A stretch of DNA of 64,000 nt, taken from positions 1,364,001 to 1,428,000 of the forward strand of contig JARFXM010000004.1 in NCBI GenBank assembly GCA_029532625.1, in the 5' to 3' direction. Of this stretch, positions 34,191-45,993 are shown in pieces (the stretch's first letter is position 1; every line of letters begins with the position of its first letter). Position numbers and translations under genes: made by a program. Under the pieces are notes generated by a model. The model did not search any database. It was not told the origin of the DNA and saw nothing but the letters and a program-made list of their open reading frames with translations. This stretch comes from Lomentospora prolificans (Eukaryota; Ascomycota; Sordariomycetes; Microascales; Microascaceae).

Positions 34191-37100
34191 TATATATGTT
34201 TTCATCTCGTGCTGGAAATTCTGCGTATTTGCCTACCAGGCTGATTTTGTCCTTTGCGTGGTAACCTGGTTCGCAGCCTGCGACCAACTCTGTATATAAC
34301 CGCAGACAACCTTGGATTTTCTTCCTTAATCCTGTAGCCACTCTGCCTGCATTGTGATGGCGCGCCGTCAAGCACTTGGATGCTCGCAAGAATGGGGATT
34401 GTAAGGTACAATAGTTGCGCAGTTAGGATTATGGTCCTCTTCTAATGATAACATGCTTTACTATGTCTTCTGAATAACAAAACACCGCTACTGTGGTCTT
34501 CTTGGTATCCTTTTGTTACTTTTCGTGGCCCCGGGCGTCCGCCCCTACAATTTCGCTTGGAAGCGCCGACCGAGCAGCGTCTACGGTTGGTTGCCCTCCC
34601 CCCTGCGGGACTGCGCAGTTCTACGGCGACTATTTCTTTTTCTTTTACTGTAACTAGCTTATCATGATTATCCAAGGCTCTGGGAATCACAAGCTCGTAG
34701 TAAAAGGCAAATAGCCCGAACACACATGTCCCCGAGGCTGTATCCCCGAGAGTGACGCGGGTGGATCAGCCGGGTGGATCATGGTGGCCGACGACATCGA
34801 CCTGCAACATCTCATCCGCTCCGATTACCGTTGTGTCCTCGATGGTATTGTATACGCTAATACCGCCTCCCGATCTAGAATGCATGAGCCGCGGGGTTGG
34901 GATTTAGACGAGAAGTACAAAGCCGTCCGGAGCATATGAGGGGTACGAGCTGCAGAGGGGAATATGTAATCAGGGAAATGACGCAGCATCGGTCATGGCT
35001 GAAGGAGAGGGAGGAGGGGGGGTGTTCCGGTTTCCGGCCAGCCGATGTGGCTTTCCCCCCACACTGGAGAGCGCAAACGTTGACAAATCTAGTGGGATGC
35101 AGACGACTTACATTCGCGTGGACTGGAGGATACGGCAAGGTTTGGAAGGATGTCCCATCAATGGTTCTCTAGGGTGTTGCTAGCCAATCTATACAAAACC
35201 ATGGGGGGAGCTGAAGAAGGGGGGGGAATAGCCAGAAAAAAAATAGAAGAAAAAAAAAAAAAAAAGAGATAAGCTCGTCAAACCCTCCCTCATCGCTGCC
35301 AGCTCCCTGGGCCAAGGAAGCGGTTTTGCGGACCAAAAGAAGGGATGATTGGAATGTTTGAAAGCTTGGTATCTCGCATATTGGCGGTTTCGATCAAGCG
35401 CGGGGGACCATGTGGCACAAGACGAGGTCAGGCTGCGTCGGACTTGTGACATCTGAAGCCGTAGAACGGCCGTGAGCTGCAGCACATTAGTACTCACTGG
35501 CAAACTGGCATAATGAAGTGGCCCAAGGGAGATGGAGCGAAGTTTTTTGAGTTCGATTGGGGCATCTCACCGGGGGAAAAGACGAAGTACTCTCTACGCT
35601 TCGCCGTTCGGCATTGGCGCAGTTGGCTTAATGGGGCCAAGGGGGGCCCAATCGACGTAATGGTGATGTGAAGTAACGAGTACCTGTGCTTGGGGGGCGG
35701 GGGGCGAGCTACGACGGCGCAAAATTCAATGAAAAAAAAAAAAAAAGAAACAACCCAAGGCACTTTCCATAAAAACTGACGTACGCAAGTACCATTACTG
35801 CCTCCCGACGCAGCGAAGAGCAGCCGGGTAGACACGGAGACGGGCGTCAGGAGGAACGTTGCGAGACGGGCGGCGAAGCAGGACCCTCGGCCAGCTGCTC
35901 GACGTAGCTCTCTGCAAGCTCCTCGGCATGGCCTCAAGTCTCAAGTCTCTGGGGTTTGATTGGCGTGAGATTTGGCCTACAGATACGTAAGGGTTTGTTT
36001 TTTGCAATTATTAACCAGTCTTACTGGTTCTGGCGACGTTCAGCACTCGCTGGATCTTTAAGCTCAGTGCCCACCCGCCAAAGCTGCGCCCTTTCCACTA
36101 CATGTACTGGCTGGAGCTAATGCGGATTACTTTGGACTTTGGGCCTCTTCAGACTGGCACACGTCACGCGTCTCCAGAAGCCGGCCTGGCGTTGTCGTTG
36201 TTGCCAGCTGCACCTGCCCTGGATTCGGACATCAGTCAATGTAGGTGGGGCCAGCGTGGGGAAGGCGACGGCGTGTCGAGGCTCTGATTCGTCCCCTTAC
36301 AATGGGTATCACCTGTGAACTCAAGGAGCTACTTCCAACGCCGGCCAGGTTGAGCTGGCTTCTCAAGGCTGGCTAGAGCTCTCACCCAGGCACAGCCAAC
36401 CCGTACCCAAGCTTGCTCCCAAACCTGCACCAGAGCAGCCAGCTCCAAAAGGCGCTTTTTTTTCTCCCCTTTCGCTCTTTCCCTTCCGGTTTATCTGTGA
36501 CTTGACACTTGATCTTGCATCCAGTCCACAACTATGATAATGCCTGTCGAAATACCATGTCAGTTCCGCCGGGCCTGTCAGCTTTGTCGTGTCCGAAATT
36601 CGCGACCTTGAGGGGCTCGTAAATGTGATCAAGCATTCAATATCCAATGCTGGTCGACGTAACCGTGCCCTGGATAATCTAGATGACTTACAGAACCGAT
36701 GCAGGTTCTCCCCTCATCACGACCAAAGGTACCCTGACTTCTTGGTACCCTTTAGCTTAACTACTTCCAAACCGCTTCCAAATAGGACCATTTCTTCGTG
36801 CTATGATTTCTAGATGGCCTGGAACGCGCAAGAAAAGCTCATTGATCCGGGACGAAGAAGCATGCCATCAACAACCATATCTCTCCTATCCATGAATAAC
36901 AAATACCATTTGAAGCCGAAGCTTCTAGGTGGCCTGTACCTACTTCTATTCCTTGTGTTGTAATTAGAGCTAAACCTTACATCCGTTGACGTGAAGCGTC
37001 TGAGCGGCTAGTGGTTTAGGTACCTCTACATCCTCCAACGCCGCCACGACTGGGCGATTTCTATCAACATCTCGACTCCTTGGCCTCTCGATCAAGGAGC

Positions 37101-37510
37101 TATTAGGATGGATACCTCGATACTACACTCCCACTGCACCCTTCCTGCGCCTCGGTGGATTGTCTCCACCCAACCGGCTTGCTTGCCCATCTAGAGCTCA
37201 GGCATTTGACACGATCTCTCTACAAAGATCGAGGTACTTAGCCTAAGCTAGGCTAGGAAACATCTGGTCAGCATCTTTGCCGCTTCCCACCCCTTGCGCT
37301 GTCGAACGGCCTTGCTGGATTTTAAGTTGGTTTTTGGACGGGGTCTTCCGGATTCTCCGGTTATAAATCTGTTACTTCCTTTGCGTGTCTTGAGCGGGCT
37401 TGAAGTAGCTTAAAAAGGCGCTAAGTTTCCTTTTCCGACACCCTGCTCTTTGACTCCGTATCTCGCCCCGAAAGTAAGTAAACACTACCGTGTGTTGTAA
37501 AGTCTTCACG
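34191..37510. other. Intergenic region without a credible gene
   Basis: 3.3 kb of 3' flank of the transcription factor gene and upstream region of egt1. Poly(A) runs occur near 35248-35265 and 35730-35745. A GCTGGC/GCCAGC group lies at 36100-36450. The 200 bp before egt1 are C/T-rich. The short open frames show no motif. Confidence 0.5.
36100..36450. repeat. Group of GCTGGC/GCCAGC motifs upstream of egt1
   Basis: The hexamer or a close variant recurs on both strands (near 36108, 36204, 36251, 36354, 36368 and 36438), 1.1-1.4 kb before the egt1 start. It resembles the larger cluster at 16.4-17.1 kb. Confidence 0.5.
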
Positions 37511-38450
37511 ATGTCCGAAGCTGTATCCGTCGGATTTATGCCAACAGCGGCACCAGTCGCGGAGCCCAAGGCCCCGAGTCCTGTTCCCAGCTCAGTGTCT
37601 GGGAGCGAAGGCTCGGTTCCCGATATTATCGACATTCGACGAACGCTTGTGGAGATGAACCTCAAGGATGAAATTTTTACTCTTTTCAACCCGAGCTCTG
37701 GCCCTCGAAAGCTGCCAACTCTCCTACTTTACAACGAAAAGGGCTTGCAGTTGTTTGAGGAGGTGAGACATCCGGAGACCAAGCCTGGTGTTTGCGCCGA
37801 AGCAAAAGTCCTAACAACCAATATAGATTACGTATCTCGAAGAATATTACCTTACAAACTATGAAATTGAGGTTCTAAAGCAGTCCGCGCGGGACATAGC
37901 GGCCAAGATCCCACAGGGTTCCATGGTCATCGAGCTGGGGAGCGGGTCTGTTTGCGCATAACCCACACCACCTGAACTGCCCGCATGTCTGAGGATTCTT
38001 GTTCTAACATTCAATGAAAGAAATCTGCGCAAGGTCTGCTTACTTCTGCAAGCCCTTGAGGACGCCCAGAAGGAGGTTGAATACTACGCCCTGGACCTCT
38101 CTAAGCAGGAGCTGGAGAGGACTTTGGCCCAGGTTCCCGAGTTCAAATACGTCACCTGTCGAGGCCTTCTAGGTACTTACGACGACGGACGCGAGTGGCT
38201 GAAGCAGCCGGGGATAGCTAGCCGCTCCAAATGCATTCTTAGTCTTGGCTCCAGCATCGGTATGAGCCTGCCGTTATTTCGAAACCCGCGCATATACTGG
38301 AGAACGGATCTAACCTTCATATAGGCAACTTCGATCGACATGAGGCCGCAGATTTCTTGAGAAACTTCTCTGCTACTCTAGGCCCGTCTGACATGATGCT
38401 GATTGGGGTTGATGCGTGCGCGGACCCAGCCAAAGTTTAGTGAGTTGCGC

Positions 38451-38486
<36 letters not shown>

Positions 38487-41320
38487 CCTCTCTCTCTCTT
38501 CCTTGTGCACTTGCACTTGCACTCGCATCCTTACTAACAATCCATAGTCACGCATACAATGGTAAGTGAGAGGATCTGCAGATGTTGATCCTGAAATCCA
38601 GCTAATGGCTAATGTCTCGATATTCAGACAGAAAAGGCCTTACTCACAGGTAAGATGCCACAGGCTCACTGACCCCGTCCATTGACAGCTCCGCCATGCT
38701 CCATTCCATGATCCCCAATCTTACCCACTATTGAATACAGATTCATCCTAAACGGCCTGTCACAGGCCAACGAGGTTCTAGGAGACCAGATCTTCGAAGA
38801 AAGCGACTGGAAGGTCATTGGGGAGTATGTTTATGATGAGCATGGTGGCGGCCATCGCGCTTTCTATTCTCCCCTTCGCGACACTGTGGTGCTGGGGAAG
38901 GTTGTTCGAAGCCACGAGCGCATCCAAGTTGAACAGAGTCTCAAGTATTCCGCTGGCGAGCGTGAACGACTCTGGGGTACGGCTAGACTTAGCGAGATTG
39001 GCTATTGGTCCAAGGGGAACGAATATGGTAAGTGGCCTTCACTCCCATTTTGATCACATATTCCCCGGGCCCCTGTTTGTTCTTCGAGAGGGGGTGGTGC
39101 ATGGATGAGTGCCAGGGGGAGCCACCACGCACTCAATATCACATATCATCTGCTCCCCACGCTTTCCCCGCAGGCTACGTTCTCTGGTCCCTGTAATCAT
39201 CTGATGGTGTGTGGAGGTACCAAGGCATATAAGTACCTCTTTAACACAATGCCCTCTTATCTCGATACATGCTTCTGCGTCTTCAACACGGCGTGTAGCA
39301 CCTTTTTGTTTGGCCATCGACAGATAGACCGCTATCTCTTTTCTTCTTCATTTGCCCTGGACGTCTTTGAATCCGGGACCTTTCCTAACAGTTAATAGGA
39401 CTCCATCTCCTCCAGAAACAGCCGAGCATGCCGTTTGGTCTCGTTCCATCCAGTTACGCGCGAACATCTCTCCCGTCCCTTGAAGACTGGGACGCACTCT
39501 GGGCAGAATGGGACAACTTGACGAGGAAAATGCTCCCGAATGAGGAACTTCACAAAAAACCAATCAAGTTACGGAATGCATGCATCTTCTACCTGGGGCA
39601 CATCCCTACCTTTTTAGACATTCAGTTGACCAAAACAAGCGGAGAGGCTGCTACTGACCCTAAGACTTTCTGGAGTATCTTCGAGCGCGGGATCGACCCT
39701 GATGTGGACAACCCGGAACTATGCCACGCCCACTCAGAGATACCCGATGAATGGCCGCCAGTAGAGGATATCCTTAAGTACCAGGACGACGTGCGGATGA
39801 GGCTTAAGAACTTCTATCGCGACGGACACAGCAGTATTCCACGGCATGTACAGCGGGGAATCTGGGTTGGCTTTGAACATGAAGTCATGCACTTTGAGAC
39901 TCTTCTGTACATGATGCTCCAGAGTGACAGGACGCAGCCGCCACCCAACGCTCCGAGGCCGGACTTCGAGGGTCTTGCCAAGGCGGCCCGTCTCGCGCGG
40001 GTTCCTAATGAGTGGCATGATGTCCCTGAACAGACGATTACGATTGGCATGGATGATCCTGAGAATGGAACTGATCCAGACTGCCATTTCGGATGGTATG
40101 TTAATGTTACTCTCAAGTCCGCACTTGTGGAAGCTATGTATGCATGCATTAAATCGGTTTACGTAGCTTACGGGATGTTGTAGGGACAACGAAAAGCCGG
40201 CCAGGCAAGAGACAGTTCACGCCTTCCAGGCGAAAGGCCGGGCCATTACAAACGAAGAGGTAAGCAGGTGATATTGTCATTAACGCGCGGATGACCGTAT
40301 TCTAACATGATTAGTATGCAATGTATCTATACGAAAACAACTTGGATAGCGTTCCGGCGTCCTGGGTCAGGGTAATCGAGCAGAACGTTCCGGTCAATGG
40401 TGAGCTTGAAACGAACGGATCAAAGGGAGGTCAGTTTGTCAGTTCGGGAACTGCACCAGCCGGATTTGTCCAAAACTTCGCTGTTAGGACGGTGTATGGC
40501 CTGATTCCTCTGGAGTACGCGCTGGATTGGCCGGTGTTTGCGTCCTACGATGAGCTGTCTGGGTGCGCTGCATGGATGGGAGGCCGAATCCCAACATTCG
40601 AGGAGGCTCGCAGCCTCTATACGTATACAGAGCGCAGCAACAAGACCGAGAAAGCCGAACAGACATTGGGAAAGACAGTTCCAGCGGTTAACGGGTAATT
40701 ATTGTGCCCCCTACTTTTTTTCTTTTCTTTTTTTTTCTTTTTCCCTTATTTTTGCCTTCTCAAAAGGCAGCAAGAGCCTGCTAACCACAGCGAGTAGCCA
40801 CCTAATCAACGACGGCGTTGAGGAAACTCCGCCATCGCCGCCCGCAAGTGAGGTCTCGGGCAGCGCTTCCGAGGAGCTGTTCGTGGACCTTAGAGGGGCC
40901 AATGTTGGTCTCCAGCATTGGCACCCTATTGCTGTCACCGACCGCGGTAATCGCCTTGGCGGTCAGGCGGCGATGGGTGGTGTTTGGGAGTGGACGAGTT
41001 CGCCTCTGCGAAAGCACGAGGGCTTCGAACCCATGACCCTTTACCCGGCGTATACGGCCGACTTTTTCGACGAGAAGCACAATATTGTTCTTGGAGGTTC
41101 TTGGGCCACCCATCCACGGATCGCAGGCCGAAAGTCTTTGTAAGTCATGCACTCGTGCTTGTCTTGTTCCTGAGAATTTTTTTTTTTTTTTTTTTTTGTT
41201 TGTTTGTTTTACCAGTGGCTTCGGCTCCTAATATTGGTACACAGCGTCAATTGGTACCAGCGTAACTATCGTTACGCCTGGACGGGCGCGCGCCTTGTCA
41301 GGGACAAGCCTCAGGTCTAG
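37511..41320 (+). CDS. egt1: Ergothioneine biosynthesis protein 1 (EgtD-EgtB type fusion)
   Basis: Bifunctional enzyme: an N-terminal SAM-dependent methyltransferase makes hercynine from histidine, and a C-terminal DinB/FGE-like non-haem iron sulfoxide synthase joins it to cysteine. Twelve exons fit in frame: 37511-37762, 37827-37945, 38021-38259, 38325-38439, 38548-38561, 38628-38649, 38741-39027, 39399-40095, 40184-40259, 40315-40694, 40798-41139 and 41245-41320, giving 872 residues, the usual fungal length. SAM motif VIELGSGNL lies at about 117-126. Iron ligands are His 417 (YLGHIP) and His 510/514 in HEVMHFE. The FGE part contains GLIPLEYALDWPVFASY, GGVWEWTSSPL and the final FVNWYQRNYRYAWTGARLVRD. 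Exons 5 and 6 are only 14 and 22 nt. Egt2 is not nearby. Confidence 0.95.
38451..38500. repeat. (CT)n microsatellite inside an egt1 intron
   Basis: About 50 bp of near-pure CT repeats in the intron between egt1 exons 4 and 5, starting 11 bp after the donor site. Length changes here would alter the intron but not the protein. Confidence 0.9.
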
Positions 41321-42341
41321 AGATAGTTACGGTTAGGTAACTTGATGCCAACTCTCAACTCTGGCGAGGGAAGATGGGGAGGATGATGGTGCAAGGAGAT
41401 ACGAATTCAACTTCGTCCGCATCTAGCCCGAGGGAGGAACATAATACGATGGAGGATGAAATGGCCCAGCCGGCACATGTTGTGATGGACGAACCCGGGC
41501 CCGGGGAAAGCAAGATATTGCATTTCACACGATGGCTGGCTGGGGATGGGCTCTACACTGCTTGACTTAACGCCGAATATTAGGTTAGACAGATTTGCCA
41601 TTATGAGAATGGGAACATGTGCTTGGCGCTGTCTCGCAACACGAAAACACGAAAGAACCCAAGTTTGAGAGAGAACGATTATTGTATGCATTTCCGAAGT
41701 GATGATTTCGGTAGAAATAAGATGATGATAATACAAAAAACGCCCGCCGGATCAGAAAAAAAAATGAAAGAAGAAAAAAAAAAAAAAATGCGACGAGCCC
41801 CGAAAGAGATTTTTCCGACGCCTTTGGCCCAGTTTCTTCGTTTCTATTGCGAAAACCAGAGAAGCTCAGATGTTTTGAAGTTATTCCATCACCCACCGCT
41901 TAGCTAGCTCTTCTTGAGCTCCCCCAAAAGATAATGGGCCGATGTGACGACGACGACGACGACCACCAAAAAAAAAAAAAAAAAAAAAAAAAAAAGAAGG
42001 GCTTCTGGATGTTAGCTATTAACTCTTTTTTCCATATCAAGTGATGATCTTTCTGGCTCAGGATGCTTCCAATCGTCTGTACAAAAGCGAGTGGCCTCCA
42101 TTGCCTGGCACAAGGGAGCGGCTTTTGCCCAACAGGCCGCCCAAAGCGGAGATGCAAAAGACAGCCCCCAAACCTCCTTGGCGAAGTTGAGTTTTTTTGA
42201 GAGAAATGGCGGATCGAAAAGAGGCGAGGCCTTTCCCTCAACATCTGGTTCTCCCTCTTTTCTTTTGTTTGTTTGATTCACCTTTTTACCGTATTCTTTT
42301 TTCTTGTGTGTTTTTGGCTACCTTGGCCCCCCCCCAATCTA
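41321..42341. other. Convergent intergenic region (egt1 / eIF2B-alpha)
   Basis: 1 kb between two gene 3' ends, with poly(A) runs at 41772-41788 and 41968-41995 (28 A) and a T-rich stretch near 42295. It should hold both terminators. No gene seen. Confidence 0.55.
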
Positions 42342-43771
42342 CTACTCCTCCAACACGCCTTCTTCCTCGAGGTCGGCGTGCGCCTTGGTGAGGATACGGT
42401 CGGGCACCATGGTACCGTAGGCGTCCATGAGCTGCAGGAAAGGATATTCTGGCTTGTGGATGCCGAATTCTGTGACGAGATTTGTGATCCACTCTGGAGG
42501 CTAGACGGAGAGGGAAAAAAAAAGAGATTTGTTAGTCTCATGTAGTCGAGGGGCAATCAATGCAAGAAGAAGAAGAAGAAGAAGGGAGAGAAAAGAGAAA
42601 AGAAAAATGGCAGGGAGGGTTTTCAAGGACAAGTACGACATGGGGTCTCTCCTCCGTGTCCCTCTTGAAACAAAGCCCAACTCACGACTCACCGTATAGT
42701 CAATCGGGTCCTCGGGCAGCCTGCTCGGGCCCTCCGTCGTAAAATCGAGCAGACTCTGCGCGAACCCCAGATCCTTATCCTTCTGGCCGGTGGGCAAGGT
42801 AGGCATCCTCACAAACTTGTGCTCCTCGGTGGCGACGTAAAAGGGGATCTGCGGCTGATGGGCGTAGGCCAACTTGGCGATCTGGGCGGTGCCCAGACGG
42901 GAAAAGATGCCTCCGCTCTGCGGCACGGCCTCGGCGCCGACAATGACCATGGTGATGCGTCGCTGGAGGCCCATGACGTGGGCCACGGCAGTCTCGGGGA
43001 TCTCGGCGACGGGAATGGCAGCGCCGCGCAGCTCAGCGCACACGCCGTCACTCTCCTGGCGGCGGCGCTCGTCCCGAACGTAAACGACTTGGAAGGTGAC
43101 GCGGCCGGTGCGGATGACCGCCTGCTCTGCGGCGCGACGCAAGAGGCCGGAGACGGCTCGGGAGGCGCCCGATGTGAGAACGGTGGAGCCGTCCTTGACG
43201 AGGCGCCAGCCAATGTTGGCGACGCTCTCACGGGCCTGGATGGCGCGGGTGGCGAAGACGGCGGAATTGGAGAGAAGGTGGTCGCGGGTGGCCTCGAAGC
43301 CGCCGGAGCGGCGCGACTCGTCGTCTTCGCGTTGCCGCAGGGACTGCACGATGAAGCGCTCAAAGAGGTCGGTGCCGGCCATGAGCGGCACGGGGTTCCG
43401 CACCGACGCATGAAGGACGGCGACCTGCGACTTGATCAGGTCGAGGGTCTCGAATACGGTCGATGTGGGCTGCGAGTTGAGGAGCTCTATGAGCGCCTGG
43501 ATGGCGGCGACGGGTTGGGTGTAGGCGGGGTTTGTGGCGAGGAGGTGGCGGTAGGTGGAGACGATGTCGAAGGACGACGATGTCGAGGGTACGCGGCGGA
43601 TCGGGAGGGTCGTCGAGGATTGGGGTTGCTCGGGGCCGCCCTGGGCCGAGGCCGCCGTGTTGGCGGGTGCTATTGATTGACTCCAAGTTAGTCGACGGAG
43701 AACTCTCGCTAGGTGCACTGAGGTATTTGGCTGCGGGATTCTGTCATACAGTTGGGGTCGTTTGCTGCCAT
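42342..43771 (-). CDS. gcn3: Translation initiation factor eIF2B subunit alpha (Gcn3)
   Basis: Regulatory subunit of the eIF2B guanine-nucleotide exchange factor; senses phosphorylated eIF2. Three exons: 43771-43750 (22 nt), 43669-42693 and 42500-42342, giving 385 residues, longer than yeast Gcn3 mainly at the N-terminus. The short first exon encodes MAANDPN and is followed by an 80-bp intron with GTATGA donor, CTAAC branch site and TAG. Family landmarks: YRHLLATNPAYTQPVAAIQALIELL, AGTDLFERFIVQSLR, TSGASRAVSGLL, FQVVYVRDERRRQESDG, TMVIVGAEAVPQSGGIFSRLGT, IPFYVATEEHKFVRM, and IDYT-PPEWI joined across the last, 192-bp intron. A 285-codon open frame on the opposite strand is a GC-bias shadow. 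Secure call. Confidence 0.93.
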
Positions 43772-44089
43772 GGAGGGCAGGGGGATGTGTACAGGCGGGA
43801 ATCTAGAGTCTAGAGCTGTAGCTGTGGTGGCTCTGGCTTTGGCTTCCAACACAATTTGGCTGCTTGTGATGGATGGTGTTCTCTCGCAAACGCATCGGTG
43901 AACTGAAGGTGAAATCAATGGTCGCTGTCTGGTGTTGTTGGGATTGATCAATTGTGAGTCAGTCGCTCAAAATTCCTTTAATCCAGATGTGGGGGCTGTC
44001 GAGGGGTTGCAATTGTAAAGTACCTTGTACCACCTATCTGCATGTGGGGTGCATATACCAAAGTTGGTACTGAATACCTTCTGCACACT

Positions 44090-44530
44090 GACACAGGCCA
44101 GCTTGACGGGTCAACTGGTCTACTGACGGTCAGCCAGCACCTCAAGCCAGCTCGCCAGGGCAGCCAGCTTAGTGCACTTCACCACTAACTCGAGCCACCC
44201 ACCCACCCACTGGCCAGCCCTATGCAGCCAGCAGCAACCAGCCCGACCACTGACCAAGAGAAGGGGCGGAATTGGGCCAGCCTATGAGAGCAGCCCTTTG
44301 AGGCGCATCGAGAGCCTGTAGGATAAGGTTGCCCAGTCCCGGGCCTCTAGTATCGATTGATACATACATGTATGTATCTTAGCTGTCGGAGTTCCAGTGG
44401 TCGGCTGGCACTCTAGCGGCCAGCCCGGTCCGGTAGTGGACGGAACATTGAAAGTCTGACCAAAAACCCCTGTCCTTCAGTGCTCAAGTGGGATTTGAAC
44501 CTTGGAACTGAGCCAGCCCGAGCCCGAACC
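44090..44530. repeat. Cluster of GCCAGC motifs in a divergent promoter
   Basis: About a dozen GCCAGC hexamers, mostly on the plus strand (for example near 44097, 44132, 44148, 44161, 44212, 44225, 44275 and 44510). Same motif as at 16.4-17.1 kb. Confidence 0.6.
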
Positions 44531-44692
44531 CGAGCCCCACTCCAACCTCTCGGTAGTCTCAGGTAGGTAGGTAGCTACCCCTCTCCATCCTCCTCAAGTG
44601 CTCAACTTGAGTGTCCTATTAATATATGGAGGGAGCTTCTTCACCCCGCAGATTGGTGACCGTCTCGGAGATTCAAGGGGGCTGCCGGCGTT

Positions 44693-44720
44693 TTGCATCT
44701 TGCATCTTGCATCTTGCATC
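44693..44720 (+). repeat. Four perfect tandem TTGCATC repeats
   Basis: Four uninterrupted 7-bp copies, about 205 bp before the NECAP start codon and probably in its leader. Confidence 0.9.
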
Positions 44721-44925
44721 TTACAACATAAGCTCTTCGATTCCCCCATCTACTTGTAATATCAAATTCGTCTCTTCGCGGGGTTTCTCCCCTCCTGTGC
44801 GTCCCTCCCCCCCCCAAACCCTCGAACTCGAACACGCTCGCTCTCTCTCCCACACCGTTCAAACAGTACTCTTTGCTCGAAAACTTGTAATAAACCACAG
44901 GGGAAAAAAGCCTGCCCAACACACC

Positions 44926-45722
44926 ATGTCCACCGACCCAGCAACGGGAACCCCCCTCCCCCCGGACGCCCTCCAACGCGTCCTCTTCGTCGTCCACCCC
45001 GTCCACGTCTACGCCATCCCCCCCCTCGCCTCCACAAAAGGCTACTCCGCATCCACCTGGACCGACGACCCCGCCCGCCACATCTTCACCGCCCGCTGCC
45101 GCGTCATCGAGACCTCGTACGAACAAGACGGCCGCGACGTCCTCAAGGCTGACGTCGTCCTCGAGGACCCCAAGACCGCCGAGCTCTTCGCCGCCGCCCC
45201 TTACACCGACGACGCCGCCGTCGAGCCCGTCATCGACAGCTCCAGGTTCTTCGCCGTCCGCGTCCGTGACCCTTCGGGCCGCAAGGCCGTCCTCGGCATC
45301 GGCTTCGAGGATAGGAGCGACGCTTTCGACTTTGGCGTCGCTCTCCAGGAGGTCAGGAAATCCGTCCTCGGAACCGCCGATCCTTCCTCTGCCGACCCCG
45401 CCAGGTCCAATGAGAAGAAGAAACTGGCCGAGACGAGGGACCTGAGCTTGAAGGACGGCGAGACCATCACCGTCAACTTTGCCGGCTCCAAGTTTAGGCG
45501 CCAGCGCCCCAGACACGACGCTCCCCAACCTGCCGCCAGCGACTTGTCTGCCTTCTCGCTGCCGCCGCCCCCAGCCGCCGCTTCTTCCGCCTCTTCAGCC
45601 GGCGGAAACGTCTTTCTCCCCCTCCCCCCTCCGCGAGCAGCTCTCGAACTAGCCGGACACAAAAGAGATTGTCCGCCCAGGAGCTTGGCTTCGATGACGG
45701 CCAGTTCGGCGAGTTTGCGTAG
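44926..45722 (+). CDS. Adaptin-ear-binding coat-associated protein (NECAP family), frame broken near 3' end
   Basis: NECAP proteins bind AP-1/AP-2 appendages and clathrin-coat partners in endocytosis. The ATG gives MSTDPATGTPLPPDALQRVL, followed by the PH-like NECAP domain (LFVVHPVHVYAIPPLASTKGYSAS, FTARCRVIETS, SSRFFAVRVRD, VLGIGFEDRSDAFDFGVALQE) and the GETITVNF segment. The frame then runs to a stop at 45940-45942 through a non-conserved tail (residues after FLPLPPP). In the next frame, from about 45637 to the TAG at 45720-45722, lies TQKRLSAQELGFDDGQFGEFA, the expected conserved NECAP C-terminus. One base missing in the C-runs at 45618-45622 or 45624-45629 would explain this. Either a sequence error or a real frameshift; no GT..AG intron of plausible size fixes it. 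The end given assumes the conserved tail. Confidence 0.85.
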
Positions 45723-45993
45723 GCTTCCCGCTTCGGGTAACGGAAAGTGTAAATACCTTTTTTTTTTCTTTTTTCTTTTTTCTTTTTCCTTTTGCAAACG
45801 GGCGTATATAGGCTTTCTGAGGGGCGCGGGGTGGCGTTTATTTAGTTTTTATTTTGCTTGGGATTTATCAAATAATCTTGCACCCGCTTTAGTCTCTCTC
45901 TTTATATCACGGCCTGTCGAGATCATGAAACTATCCGTGTAATATTATTTTTGAAGTGCTTCGCGGTGTTTCCCTCGTTAATTCGTGATACAC

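Larger units (their letters stand above)
43772..44925. promoter_or_regulatory. Divergent promoter region between gcn3 and the NECAP gene
   Basis: 1.15 kb between genes transcribed away from each other. It contains a GCCAGC cluster (44090-44530), an ACCC run at 44196-44210, a near-palindromic TACATACATGTATGTA at 44361-44376, AGGTAGGTAGGTAG near 44561 and four TTGCATC repeats at 44693-44720. A TATTAATATATGG element near 44616 could be a TATA-like site for the right-hand gene. The 120 bp before the NECAP ATG are C/T-rich. Confidence 0.5.

Noticed and set aside
42819..43676. 285-codon open frame antisense to gcn3
   Set aside because: It mirrors the GC-rich gcn3 exon, is rich in Gly/Asp/Ala and has no motif; a codon-bias shadow.
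44470..44500. Possible tRNA T-arm on the minus strand (GGTTCAAATCCC)
   Set aside because: No matching 5-bp T stem, acceptor stem or anticodon arm could be built around it.
44641..45528. 295-codon open frame antisense to the NECAP gene
   Set aside because: Gly/Asp/Val-rich shadow of the GC-biased coding strand; the NECAP domain is clearly on the other strand.
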